64,000 bases of DNA from Diorhabda sublineata (taxonomy: Eukaryota > Arthropoda > Insecta > Coleoptera > Chrysomelidae), in assembly GCF_026230105.1 (NCBI RefSeq), contig NC_079486.1, forward strand, positions 9,052,001-9,116,000. Direction: 5' to 3'. Below, piece after piece: positions 48,497 to 60,467 of this stretch. Every line of letters begins with the position of its first letter. Position 1 is the stretch's first letter. Both the position numbers and the translations under genes were made by a program. The notes below the pieces were generated by a model. That model saw only the letters and a list, made by a program, of their open reading frames with translations, did not search any database and was not told the DNA's origin.

Positions 48497-49448
48497 TTAT
48501 TATTATCACTTATGAATACAGATATATTGAATGTCATTTCTCTTATAGATATAGCTGAAAAATTTTTGAGTGACCTTACCTTTTAATTGTTCTGTATCTC
48601 CTTCATACAGCTTAGACAATTTTTCAAATATTTCATCATTTACCAGTACAGCTCATAATATGTGTTATGTATGTATGTACAAATGTATGTTTTTATATAT
48701 TCATAATCATGAATACTACTCGGTACCTATGCGGTTTATAACCAAGTCCATAATTCTATATGCTTTTAAAGTTATTCCATTTATGTTACAGTTTCCAGAA
48801 AAGTTTTTTGTTCTAATGAATTTTCGTTTTTAGTTTCGTAATCCGAATTATTTATTTATACAGTGAAAAGTCTCGGACCTATAACTTGTTGTTTTTAGTA
48901 TTATTAGAATAAAAATATCCTTTTTATTGTTATAACTTAATATATAGACAGATATGCAATAACCTAAACTGTCTAATATCACTAGGAGCCAACTTCACAG
49001 CGTACTAGCATGTTGCCATTTTAACTTTCAACACAAAAAATATTCTATGCAACGTTGTAAAATATTATTTTTGTGATAATACGTTGTCTAACTCTAAAGA
49101 ATATTCTTTATACAATGGTTATACTATTATTACTCATATAGGTAAGACTCCTATATGGACAGTTGGTATTACATATATGTCTACATATTTTCATTTTATT
49201 TGTTTCAGATAGTTAAATCATCGTAATTATAGCGGTTTTATTTCGTGATGTACAACGCGAAAAATCGTTTTTTTCTTAAATATACGTAAAGATATCATCA
49301 ATTGATGATTTCGATTGGTTAACGAGATAAACATTTCAAAGTGCTTAAATTTCAAAAGTCAACAAATGTCAAAAATATTTTTTTAAGTGAATGAAAGTAA
49401 GACGGTTAATAAGTGTTATTTGTATATTAAAATTGTAGAAGTTTTAAA

Positions 49449-50883
49449 ATGCCGTCGACTTTGAGTAAAGAAACCAATTTGTATTACAAAAATTTGGTAG
49501 TGACAAAATTCAATAACTGGTTGAAAATGGTTAAGGAGAAGAAAAAACAAACTTATCAAAACCAAAACTCAACGGTATCGCTCCAAGCTCCAAAGGAGGA
49601 AAAAGATGCTAACGATACGAAGATTATCGTGACTCCTGCAGATAAGTTCGATGCATCACCACCAATGAACTGTAGCGACGCCAATTCCAAGGAAGTTCTA
49701 AACAGAAAAGATGCGAAAGAGGAGGAACATATGGATTTTTTGAACGAGAGCTTCTACGAGAAAATGAGATTACTTCAAGAATTCAGAAACGTCGGTCTCT
49801 ACGTGTATTGCGACTCTTGCGATAAGTATAGATACCTGCCCGACGTGAAAGATCCCCTGGATCTACCTGACAAATGGTATTGTTGGATGAATCCAGATGG
49901 GAGGTATAATAGATGCGAAATCAAGGAACAATCGATCGACGATAAAGAAAAGGAGCTGATGATATTTAATAAATATAACGCGGGTAGCATCGTCTGGGCG
50001 AAAATCGAAGGTTATCCATGGTGGCCGGCTATGGTGGAAGATGATCCGGAAATCGAGAATTATTTTTGCTTGAAAGATTCCTTAGAACCGGTAAGTCTAA
50101 TATTTCTCTTGGTTACTTTCATTAGGTTAGTGTTGTAAGTACCATTTTTTTAGTTCATGTCACGTACATGTATACAGGGTATACAGGGTGATTTGTTTAC
50201 TTATTCCAATATTTCATTTGGAGTGGAAATCGAAATAAATTTCAAGTTACCTTAAATAGAGTGCGATTCTTTTTATCAACTGAAAATGGAGAGTGGGAAA
50301 TTTGTAAACTAGTATACAGCTTTATTTTTTTTTAATTTGTAAATTTTGATGGCCATATACAGGGTGATTAATCGACTTTTTTTCGTAATATATTTTGATA
50401 AAATTCTTGAAACGACACAAGGTATTGGATCTATGGAGTTAGTTACACTGTGTATTGAGGGATAACGATTATTTTCAGACGCACTACCACGTGACATTTT
50501 TCGATTCCGACGCGGTGACTAGATCTTGGGTGAAGGCCGAAAATTTGAAACCGTTCTTGAAAAATATCGACGATAACCTTGTGCTGAACGATAAATTCAA
50601 TAAACTCAAACTCAGGATGGACGTAGCCGTCAAACAGGCTAAAGAAGCCGTCGAAATGAAGCTGCTCGACAGACTGAAAAAGTACAGCTTCATATATAGA
50701 TATGCGAAATCTTCGAGAAACACGAAGCGACAGAGATACGCGAGTGAGGATGGCGGCGGTAAACAAAAGAAACGCGCGAACTTGGGTGATGAGACGGAAT
50801 CTTCGGCGGAAGACTACGAAGAAGAAGAAGAAGAGGAGCAAGAAGTAGAGGAGGATGAAGAAGAGAAGGAGGATGAAATATGA
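49449..50883 (+). CDS. ZCWPW1-like CW-PWWP protein, copy 3
   Basis: Exons 49,449-50,090 and 50,479-50,883, GTAAGT donor and TTTTCAG acceptor kept. The 348-residue translation equals copies 1 and 2. Differences from copy 1 begin only in the intron (one substitution and one lost base near 50,320) and the 3' UTR (8 bases lost just after the stop codon). In a copy that differs elsewhere, the unchanged coding sequence suggests constraint or recent conversion, though the exons total only about 1 kb. Confidence 0.85.
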
Positions 50884-51941
50884 GGAGAATAGCACTTTTG
50901 AGTGATGGTGTCGTGATTTGAAGGAAAAATGTTCGTTCTAATTTTTGATAAAAATTTGTTAATTTTCTCAATAAAGTTTGTTATAAAATCATTTTTTTTT
51001 TTATTAATTTTATGCAAATCATTTTTTATGCCTAATTTCAACAGTTTCAGCCTTATCCTTAAATAAAAAAATAAAATTCACATATAACAGGGGAAACAAA
51101 TAGAGATTAGAGAAATTAGAGTAGTCTGGGATACAGTTCTCACTCACCTCATCAACATTACAGAAGGAGCTGTTATTATACCGATACTCAATCGGTTCAT
51201 CCTATACATGCCTCTATGGTTGGTAATAGTTTGAATGACACTGCCCCGCTGGTATACTTTCGAAAGCAAATATGCTTAATATGGATCCAGCTTGAAAAAG
51301 TATGTGGGACACTCCAATCGGGTTTCGGAATAACCACCACAAGGGAGCCCAAGTCGATAGTGACAACAATTTCAAACTGCTCATACAATAAAGGAGTGAA
51401 CAGTATAAAATAGAACAACAATGAAATTGTATTAAAACATACATATAAAATAAACGAAGTAAAGCTAAATCCTAAAATATACACAGATCTTCTTTGAAAT
51501 AAACAAATTTAGTTCTGTTTAGAGGTTGAGTAAATACAAAACGATTATTATTATCTTTGGAATTTACATAATCTAAATATAACTCATTAAATACAGGGTG
51601 ATTTTATATTCGACCGACAATGCTTTACCACAGAGAGATCTAAATAAATGATTCATTTTGATATAGGAATCTGAATCCTTACGTGGCCTAGTTGTTGAGA
51701 CTGGAACATTTTTGTTTTAAATTGTCTGAATATTTTTAGTTGAAAAACTAATAACCTTTTATGGAACTAAAACGATCTTTCTTTTTTCTTAATTTCAAAA
51801 ATTTCCCATTTTCTGAACAATTCTCTTGTTCATTGGCAAACAGAAACATCATCTAAATAGTATTAGTTTGAAAATAACAAAGTATAAGACATCAATCAAT
51901 ACAAAATATAAGTCAAAGTCTTAAAATTTCTATACAAAATC

Positions 51942-52130
51942 TGTTGTAAAAAATTACTGAGCGTAACCCAGCAATTAAGTTGGCAAGGATGATTATGATG
52001 TCAAAAAAAAAATGGTTACTTTTCAGATTCAAGTCATTTTGTGTAGTTTTACTTCTAATATAATAAAAGTATAGAAGAACCTGTATAAATTTCTTTTATT
52101 TATACTATAGAAGAAACGAATATTACAACA
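51942..52130 (+). repeat. Copia 5' LTR, copy 3
   Basis: Looks identical to the 5' LTR of copy 1 over 189 bases. Confidence 0.9.
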
Positions 52131-52246
52131 GATTATGGGCCCAGGCCAGATTTAATAAGCTTCAGTTAATTTCAAAGTAAAGTATAAAAGCTAACCTAAA
52201 AAATAAGGCGTGCCGGCTTGGCTTGTAAAGCAAATTAAAAGCAGAA

Positions 52247-54394
52247 ATGGAATCTGAAAGTGTAAAGTTTACTTTCGCCAGATTAGACAACAACAATTAT
52301 CAAAATTGGAAATTTAGAATTAAAATGTTGCTTACACGAGAAGGAAATTGGTCTGTTGTAGAAAAGGCAATACCAAATGAACCATCTGTTGAATGGAAAC
52401 GTAAAGATGAAAAAGCACAATCTACAATTTCATTAAGTATCGAAGACAATCAAATAGCACACATTTATAAATGCAAGAATGCGAAAGAAATGTGGAATGA
52501 ACTGCAAAAGGTACATGAAAGAAATAATTTAAGTAACAAGTTGTATTTATTGAGGAAGCTGTATCAGTCTAGACTTGAAAATAAACCAATGCATGAATAC
52601 ATTAAAGAAATACTAGAATTAGTTGAAAGACTACGAGGAGTTGGTGAGACTATTAAGTATTTCCATGTAGCTGCATTATTGTTAGGTGGATTGCCAGAAA
52701 GTTATTCCACATTAGTAACAGCATTAGATGCTGGGCCAGATGATGAATTGACTCTTGAATATGTAAAGGGAAAACTAATGGATGAGTATAAAAGAAAAGA
52801 AGATACCAGTTCAACAGAGACGGCATTAAACACAAATAAAAAGTTTTCGAAGAAGATGAAAGAAAAAATAGAATGTTATTATTGTCATAGAAAAGGTCAC
52901 TACAAAAAAGATTGTTTTTTCATGAAGAAAGACAGAAATAAGGGAAAGCAACATGCCAAAGTAACTGTTGAAGGTGATGAGTTGTCTGACTCAGTTTTTT
53001 GTTTCAATGTTTCCGGTAACAGTAAAAATAATCTAGAATGGTATATTGATTCAGGGGCTACAAGTCACAGGTCAAATAATCCAGAATTATTTATTAAATT
53101 GGACTATTCAAAGTTAAATAAAATTATAGTTGCAAATGGACAGGAAATGCAAGTCAAAGGTAAAGGTGATATTTTAGTAAAAACAGAAATTTCAGGTAAA
53201 TGCATAAGTTTAAAATTTAAAGATGTTTTATTTGTACCTGAGCTAAGCAATAATCTGTTTTCGGTGTCTAAAATTACAAAAGCTGGTTATAACATAAAGT
53301 TTGATGATTGTAATTATATAGAAATTAATAATTCTATTATAGCCACAGGAAAATACTGTAATGGTTTATATAAATTAAACACGTTTTCAGAAAAAGTAAA
53401 TATTGTAAAAATGTGTGAGGAAATGAATAATTATATACATACATGGCATAGACGTTTAGGTCACAGAAGCCCGGATGATATAAAAATGATAGTAAGTAAA
53501 GATTTAGCTATTGGCATAAAAATAAATGATTGTGGTCAGAAAAAACAATGTGTCACTTGTATTGAAGGTAAATTAATGAGGAAATCTTTTCCTAAAAAAT
53601 CAGAAAGTAAGACGTTTAAAGTTCTTGATATAATCCATAGTGATATATGTGGACCTATGAGAACCCCTACTGTTGGTAAAAATAAATATTTTTTGACTTT
53701 AACTGATGATTTTTCAAGATATACCACACTTTATTTGTTAGAATCTAAAGATGAAGTATATATTAAACTAAAGGAATTCATTCTAGAAGTCAAAAATATT
53801 TTTGGGGTCTATCCAAAAACATTTAGAAGTGATAATGGAGGGGAATATACAGGGGTAGCTGTGCAGAAGCTACTCAAAAGTTTTGGTATAAGCTTTCAGT
53901 CGACTGCACCATATTGTCCAGAGCAAAATGGTGTGTCGGAGAGGAAAAATAGAACATTGATGGAATCGGCAAGGTGTATGTTATTAGATACTAATTTACC
54001 CCATAAATATTGGGGGGAAGCAGTAACAAATGCTAACTACATTTCTAATAGACTACATACTAAAAGTAAAGAAAAGACACCTTATGAGTTATGGATTGGA
54101 AAGAAACCTGATTTATCATATTTCATTACATTTGGTTCTCAGGCTTTTGTTTACATTCCAAAAGAAAAAAGATCTAAACTAGAGAAAAGAGCAAAAACAG
54201 GTATTATGGTGGGATACAGTGAAAATAGAAAAGCTTATAGAATTCTAGATACAGATACAGATAAAATTATTGTAAGTCGTAATGTAAAATTTAATGAATT
54301 TCTGAATCAACCTTTTAAAAATATAAATAATTGTAAGGCTGAAACTAGCAACTCAGATCCTGATTCAGCAATTACTGTTGACCTACAAACATAA
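52247..54394 (+). pseudogene. Copia gag-protease-integrase frame, open in copy 3 (715 codons)
   Basis: The gag, protease and integrase regions form one open frame of 715 codons, because the codons that read ATA TAA in copies 1 and 2 read ATG CAA here (53,147-53,152). CCHC knuckle at residues 210-223, DSGAT at 268-272, integrase H401/H406/C435/C438 and the triad D466, D529, E565 are all present. The frame ends at a TAA (54,392-54,394) shared by all three copies, before the reverse transcriptase. Other copia elements use a single polyprotein, so this stop is a lesion unless it was used to uncouple Gag-IN from RT, for which there is no evidence. Confidence 0.85.
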
Positions 54395-54406
54395 ACTAAA
54401 CCTGGA

Positions 54407-55742
54407 GTGGATGATAGTGACATAAATGAAGAAGGTGGAGGATCAAATAATAATATCAATGAAGAAGAAAATGAAATTCCAGAAGAAACTGGAGGTGAAA
54501 ACTTTGAGGAAATTAATGATCAAGAAATTGTAACCAGATCAGGAAGGGTGTCAAAGAAAAGAAATTATGAAGGTTACATTTCATACAATGTGATGAATAA
54601 GGAAACATAATGAAATGCAAGATCCAAAGACCGTAGATGAAGCGATGTCAAGAAGTGACAGAAGAAATTGGGAAAAAGCAATGGAACGAGAGTACGAATC
54701 ATTAATGAAAAATGAGGCATGGATTTTAGTAGACCGTCCATCAAACAAAAATGTTGTGCAAAATAAGTGGGTGTTTTGTTTAAAAAGGAATTCAAATAAT
54801 GAAATACGATATAAAGCACGGCTAGTTGCAAAGGGTTTCACACAAACCTTTGGTATAGATTATTTTGAAACTTTTTCACCTGTAGTTAGATACTCTACAA
54901 TAAGAATATTGTTTGCTTTATCTGTAGAATTAAGTTTAGATATTGACCACTTAGAAGTAGAAACTGCATTTTTAAACGGAAACTTGGAAGAAGAAATTTA
55001 CATGGTGCAACCTGAGGGGTTTATTCTAAAAAATAATGAAAATAAAGTATGTTTATTAAAAAAGGCTATATATGGATTAAAGCAATCCTCCAGAATTTGG
55101 AATATTAAAGTAAAAAATGTCTTAAAAGACTTAGGTTTTCAGCAATCAAGTTTTGAACCATGTATATTTTTCCAAAACAAGGACAAATTTATAATTCTAG
55201 TGGCCCTTTATGTTGATGATTTTTTAATTTGTTCAAATTCCTCAGTTTTTAAAACCAACTTCAAACAGGAATTGTCAAAACAATTTAAAATTAAAGACTT
55301 GGGGCTAATCAAATATTTTTTAGGTTTAAATATTGATTTTGACAAACAAAACAATATGATTAAAGTTAATCAGAGGAACTATATTTTAGAATTATTAGAG
55401 CGTTTCAAGTTAGGTGATGCTAAAACTGTTTTGACTCCTATTGAAGTCGGTTTAAAATTGAAGCCATATTTGTTAGTGGTTTTTTAAATGAGTTTTGTGA
55501 GACTAAGCCCGTAATTCTTTTCAATGGCAGCCAAAGTGCACAAAAATTGTTAAAAAACCCTGTTTACCATAACAGAACTAAACATATAGACACTAAGTAC
55601 CATTTTGTAAGGGAAGTAATTGAAAAAAAATTTGGTTGAAATTAAATACATGCCTACTGAAAAAATGGTAACAGATCTTTTAACAAAAGGGCTGCATAAT
55701 CCCAAGCATATTTTTTGTACTAAAAATATTGGTCAAAATTAA
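54407..55742 (+). pseudogene. Copia reverse transcriptase-RNase H remnant, copy 3
   Basis: Acidic linker frame 54,407-54,610, then a 2-base deletion near 54,606 (absent from copies 1 and 2) shifts the frame; RT resumes at 54,615-55,487. YVDD is present, RT motif A has Glu for Asp, and the RNase H region is mostly deleted as in the other copies, with its C-terminal scraps to 55,742. Confidence 0.88.
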
Positions 55743-55761
55743 TTGCTGGTTTAAGGGGTAG

Positions 55762-55950
55762 TGTTGTAAAAAATTACTGAACGTTGTTAAGTTGGCAAGG
55801 ATGATTATTATGTCAAGAAAAGATAAAAAAAAATGGTTACTTTCAGATTCAAGTCATTTTGTGTAGTTTTACTTCTAATATAATAAAAGTATAGAAGAAC
55901 CTGTATAAATTTCTTTTATTTATACTATAGAAGAAACTAATATTACAACA
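55762..55950 (+). repeat. Copia 3' LTR, copy 3
   Basis: 189 bases; carries the AAGATAAAA insertion of the 3' LTR lineage but lost 8 other bases (GAACGTTGTTAAG). Confidence 0.9.
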
Positions 55951-56072
55951 AAATCTGTCACACTGGGATTTTCTAGAAAACCAAAATAACTTCACAATTT
56001 TCAATAATTATTTTGATTTAGTTACATATTCACTCAGAAGTTCAATCAAGACAGATAAAGTGTGTTAAGTAA

Positions 56073-56354
56073 ATGGATTACAAAAACATTTGTGTGAAGA
56101 TCAATTATAGAAACGAGCACTATTATGCAAAATCAGAAACAATTTTTCTATATAGAGAAAATTCTAATTTCAAATTAACTTCTGTTAACAATGTGATTTT
56201 TAATTATAAGAAACAAAAGCAGTTCTATACGATTCCCATTATATTATTATCGAAAAAATTTGAGAGCATTCATTTGCTATTTTTCAAAGAGCATAAACTA
56301 GAAAATAATTATAATAATAATTTCAAATTGTTCACAGTATCCAGTACAAGATGA
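56073..56354 (+). CDS. Small ORF of unknown function, 93 codons, copy 3
   Basis: Same frame as 7219 with Thr to Ala at residue 19 and one extra Asn from a gained triplet in an AAT run. The in-frame length change is weak support for constraint, but triplet slippage alone explains it. Confidence 0.25.
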   Translation: MDYKNICVKINYRNEHYYAKSETIFLYRENSNFKLTSVNNVIFNYKKQKQFYTIPIILLSKKFESIHLLFFKEHKLENNYNNNFKLFTVSSTR

Positions 56355-57729
56355 GTAATTATTGAACTTACCACTGAATTTTAGAGTTGTTCTAATTCAG
56401 TCAGAGTAATGATAATCTTTCCTTTAAGAAATAATCCTTTGATAATTTGCAGTTATTACAAATACCAAAATCAGTAGATATCTTATAAATCACTTCTTCC
56501 TGTAGTTTTTTGTATCTTTCGACCAAATGGATCAAATTACATATTTTCTTCAATACCTTTAGTGAGTTACTAATTCAATCAAATAACCATTTGATATCAA
56601 ATTATACGTAGTAATATTTTGTTTGTTTGTTTGTTTGTTTTGTACAAATCACATAGAAACTAGAGGAGTACATCGAAACCGGCGTCAGACAGTATAATAG
56701 TAAGTGTGGTGGTAGCAGTAGGTAGTAGTAAATGCAGCACACAAATTGTCCTCGCGTACTTTATGAAATAATCAACACTTTTCCATTCAATCAAACGTTT
56801 ATTCCATAATTGTATCCATTCGAGTTAAAGATCATTACTGGAGGTATCTTCGGCTCCATTTTCCAATTCTCCATACTTATACAATTCTAAATTAGGTATG
56901 ATTGTATCAATCAAGTTCAGAAAGAAATCATTTTCATTTACGTTTCAAACGATAAGCATTCTCAGATCTTATTTGAACGTTTTAGCTAGTCTCCCTTATA
57001 ATCTATAATATCTCAACCAAGTCACATACAATCAAAACTTTTCAGAACAGTTCTCCATTACTCGTTTAGTTCGATTTGCACATATAATGTTTAATTTGTA
57101 CAAAGTGATTAGATTGGTTAAATGGTAATTGCCTTAAAAATACTTATTTAAAAACAAGTGATAAGACAAAATTCATTTATTAATAATTTATAATAATAAA
57201 CATCTCAATGCAAAACTTATTTTTATTAGGCTAGTTTAGAATTTTTAAAAGAAGTCCCTAAGAAGGCAAAACCGAACCATAAGTACATTGCTGATTATTT
57301 GAAATATGGTTTTTGTGGTTACTGACACAGATGACAACCTGCTACCTCAGTGTGTTTTATGTTTCGAAGTATTTGCTGATGAGAGTATGAAACCTTCAAA
57401 ACTGTAAAGACTTTTCACAAAAAAAAAAACATATGTATTTCTTTCAGTACAAAGAAAAAGAATTCTTAAAGTCAAACTCAATAACGAAAACATCAATTTC
57501 TGGTGAGAAAAATAGACAAGCTACATTTGCATCCTACCGCCTATTCATGTTGATAGCTAAAAAAGGAACAGAACACTCTGTAGGTTAGAATCTGAAGTTT
57601 CATTCACTGAGAAGGAAGCAAAAAAAAATCGGTCAAATTCACTATTACAGTTTAAATAAAACAAACTTTTCACTTCAACTTGATGAAAGTACTGAAGTTG
57701 CTGGCCAGGCTAATCTATTAGCCTTTGTT
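56307..57729. other. Element X copy A and hAT relic, copy 3
   Basis: Element X (minus sense) about 56,307-56,987 with (TTTG)n at 56,618; hAT relic 57,258-57,729 (plus), whose ESTEVAG-type reading is closer to the family than copy 1. Confidence 0.6.
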
Positions 57730-60467
57730 TTTTGTTTTCACATTACTTTCATCTTGTTTTTGACTTAAATTGACTAATAATTATAATAAATAAGCATATC
57801 CTCATTAAAAACCTATATGTTTGTCTCGAAGATTTGTTGGTACATGTGTATAGTAAATTTGTATTCAAATAAAACTAGTATTTGATATTATTTCTTTCAA
57901 ACATTCTATGCTAGATAAAACAAAAACATAAATGAATACAGTTACGTAGCAATGTTGCCTAGCTTATATTTTTTCATAAACATTCTCGCCAAAATTATTT
58001 TCTTGATCTTTGTTTAGATCAATTGTGGGAAATATTGTCCATTAACCAAATTTAGTGAGAACTAGAGCCACATTCTTATTGGTTTTTAATAATATTACGA
58101 TGTATAAATAAATATATTTGAAACGTAACATGCATCCAGATAATAAACAAATAATTTGTAAAATTTGACAACATTGAGGTTTACTGTAAGTTGGCTTCAG
58201 TTATATTCAAACATGCCAGCTGGGCTAATGTTTTTTATACGTCCAAGGTCAAAGTAAACCAAAGTTTCAAACAAAGGAACTTCGGAATTCATTATAATGT
58301 TAGAAACGGAATTGGTATCTAGTTGGAAAACTTACTTATGTTTAAGTTTTATACGTGAAGATTAAGTGAATGTAGTTTATGTAATGAAGTAAATTTTGAC
58401 TGAAAATGTATAAATTTTTAAAATTTTGATTCTTATAGTAGGTATGTACAATTATTTTTCACATTTTCTACACCTTTAACTAAGTAATTTGATAAAAATA
58501 CTCACGTATACAACACAATGTTTCATGTTGATGAATATGCTTTTAAGGTGTTGGCAAGTGTTTGAATATCTTTTTTAATAACAAGTATAAGCACTACACC
58601 AATACTGGAAGTAGTTTACAAATAATTTATTTTTAGGTAAAGCAGCGTGATTTCTCATTTACCAAAATGGCCTCTAATAAAAAAGAATTGTATGTACTCT
58701 AACATATTTACTAATTTCGCTATGGTAGCTTGATCTGAACTGGGCCTGGAAATTTGTAGTGTAACGTCTGTGAATGTCAAGTTACAAAAAAAGAATTAGA
58801 TTATTGAAGTAGCAACAAGAGAACAGCATCTACCCGGCTTTGAAGATTTTTGCAGTGATTCTATCATTTAGGAAATATTTTTGGAAATTTGATAAAACAA
58901 TCCCCAACAACACATTTTTTTTTTAAATATTTACCTGTATATAATGATTGATATAATAGGAGCGTTTGGATGAATTCACATGGGGACCTTTAGTAGTTTT
59001 GGAGTACCTACCTTATGGAATTGCAATATAAAGATCATTCAAATGAACTGTGGTATTTCTGCACAATAAATAAATGATAGAAAAGATCCTCGTATTGTTC
59101 TAACACATCTTACTTGTTTTATTCATATTTCTGAGGTAGAAAATAAAATATTGAGTAATTTTTGATTGGTTTGATTTAAAGAGACTCCACCCCAATTGTG
59201 AAGAATGAGTTATTTGTAGTTTACAATGAATTGATGAAAAATGTTGCCAGTGTGTTGATATTTGTCTAAATATCAATATTTTTCTAATAAATTTACTCAT
59301 AATCAAAATAATTAGTAGTTGCTCATCAATATTTGATATTAAATTATATATTTTGTTAAGTATTTTAGGTGACTTCCTTTGAAAATCTCAAACTAGTCTG
59401 AAAAAAATAAATTTAGCAATGTCATGTTTCCATCATTATTTCAAATTATTGTCTTACCAGTTTTTAAATAAGAACTTTCAAGTCACTTACCATTTCATCA
59501 CTTTGTACAAATTCAACACTATATCTGCCAATGAAACTGAATAGTAATGAAGAATTTTCCTGAAAAGTCCTGTATGCATATGACTTGGTTGAGTGTAAAT
59601 TTAGCTTAGCGAATACATTGTAATGCAACTTAATGGTTTATTGCACTCCATGTCAAAGGTATTTTAGAGTTGTTGATTATTGAAGAAACATGTTTGTTTG
59701 AATTGGGTGAGGTAATGCCATTTCTACTGATACATACCCACACACTTTTGTTTTATTTTTTTAGCTTCTCAACAACCAGTTGAAAGTATATTGTTATCAA
59801 GTAATTCTAATGGAAGCAAAAACGTTGAGAGAACGAAAAGGGAACAGTATTCTTTTCAAAACAAGTCCTAAACATCAAAATGTAGGCTTACAACTGTCCT
59901 ATGGAAGGTATCTATTTTTTATGTATGTATTTTTTATAGATTATCTTCTAAAGCAGAAGATCAAAATTCATCATTTTCATTATTAAAATGGAGTTTATCA
60001 CTCCACTCTATCATAATCCTTTTTTTTTTTTTTCATGTTTAAAACTCATCGGATTGATTCCTTATCATATATAGCTGTCATAACAAATCCTGATCTCATT
60101 TTTTACATTGCTGACTTGCTGTACTATTATGACAAAAACTTTTTGTAAATTACTGACATCCAACCCAATTTTACTTAGAAAATTTTTAAATTGTTAAACA
60201 AGATATTTTCTAAAATGACTCATTTCTTCAATAATTCACTTTTTTTTTCTTCAATGTTTCTGATTTTCATGTCTCTTCTTATTTTAACTTATGCAAGAAG
60301 TTATAACTTCATAACTTTCACAGTATGTATTATATCTTAAATATTCATATTATTACAACAATTCATGCGTTTAAAAAAAAGTAAAGGTGGTATGCAGCTT
60401 TTGTTTTTTTATAAACATCGCTAGAGTGTAGATTTTCTAATGATATATAATTTTTTTCGATATCTTT
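57730..60467. other. Non-coding stretch with the divergent block, copy 3
   Basis: 57,959-58,204 is the equivalent of the inverted repeat at 9,100. 58,880-59,930 has many substitutions and small indels against copy 1, including an extra TTATTTCA-like piece near 59,435. 59,765-59,907 is the exon-like segment. After 59,920 about 190 bases of copies 1 and 2 are missing. From about 60,100 the match becomes close again. Confidence 0.6.

Larger units (their letters stand above)
24437..48872. repeat. Tandem macro-repeat, copy 2, apparently identical to copy 1
   Basis: All features of copy 1 recur here at +24,436. Stretches compared by eye (gene, copia element, satellite, ARL14EP-like pair, right end) showed no base difference. 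I did not align every base. Identity this complete over 24 kb of mostly non-coding DNA means either a very recent duplication, ongoing homogenisation, or an assembly duplication. Confidence 0.95.
51942..55950 (+). mobile_element. Ty1/copia element, copy 3
   Basis: LTRs 51,942-52,130 and 55,762-55,950, target duplication AAATC at 51,937-51,941 and 55,951-55,955, primer site 52,133-52,144. Its 3' LTR has lost 8 bases where copies 1 and 2 read GTAACCCAGCAA, and keeps TTCAGATTC where they have TTCACATTC. Confidence 0.95.

Noticed and set aside
24437..48872. Treating copy 2 as independent evidence for conservation of ORFs
   Set aside because: Copies 1 and 2 look identical, so agreement between them says nothing about selection and may be an assembly duplicate; only copy 3 is informative.
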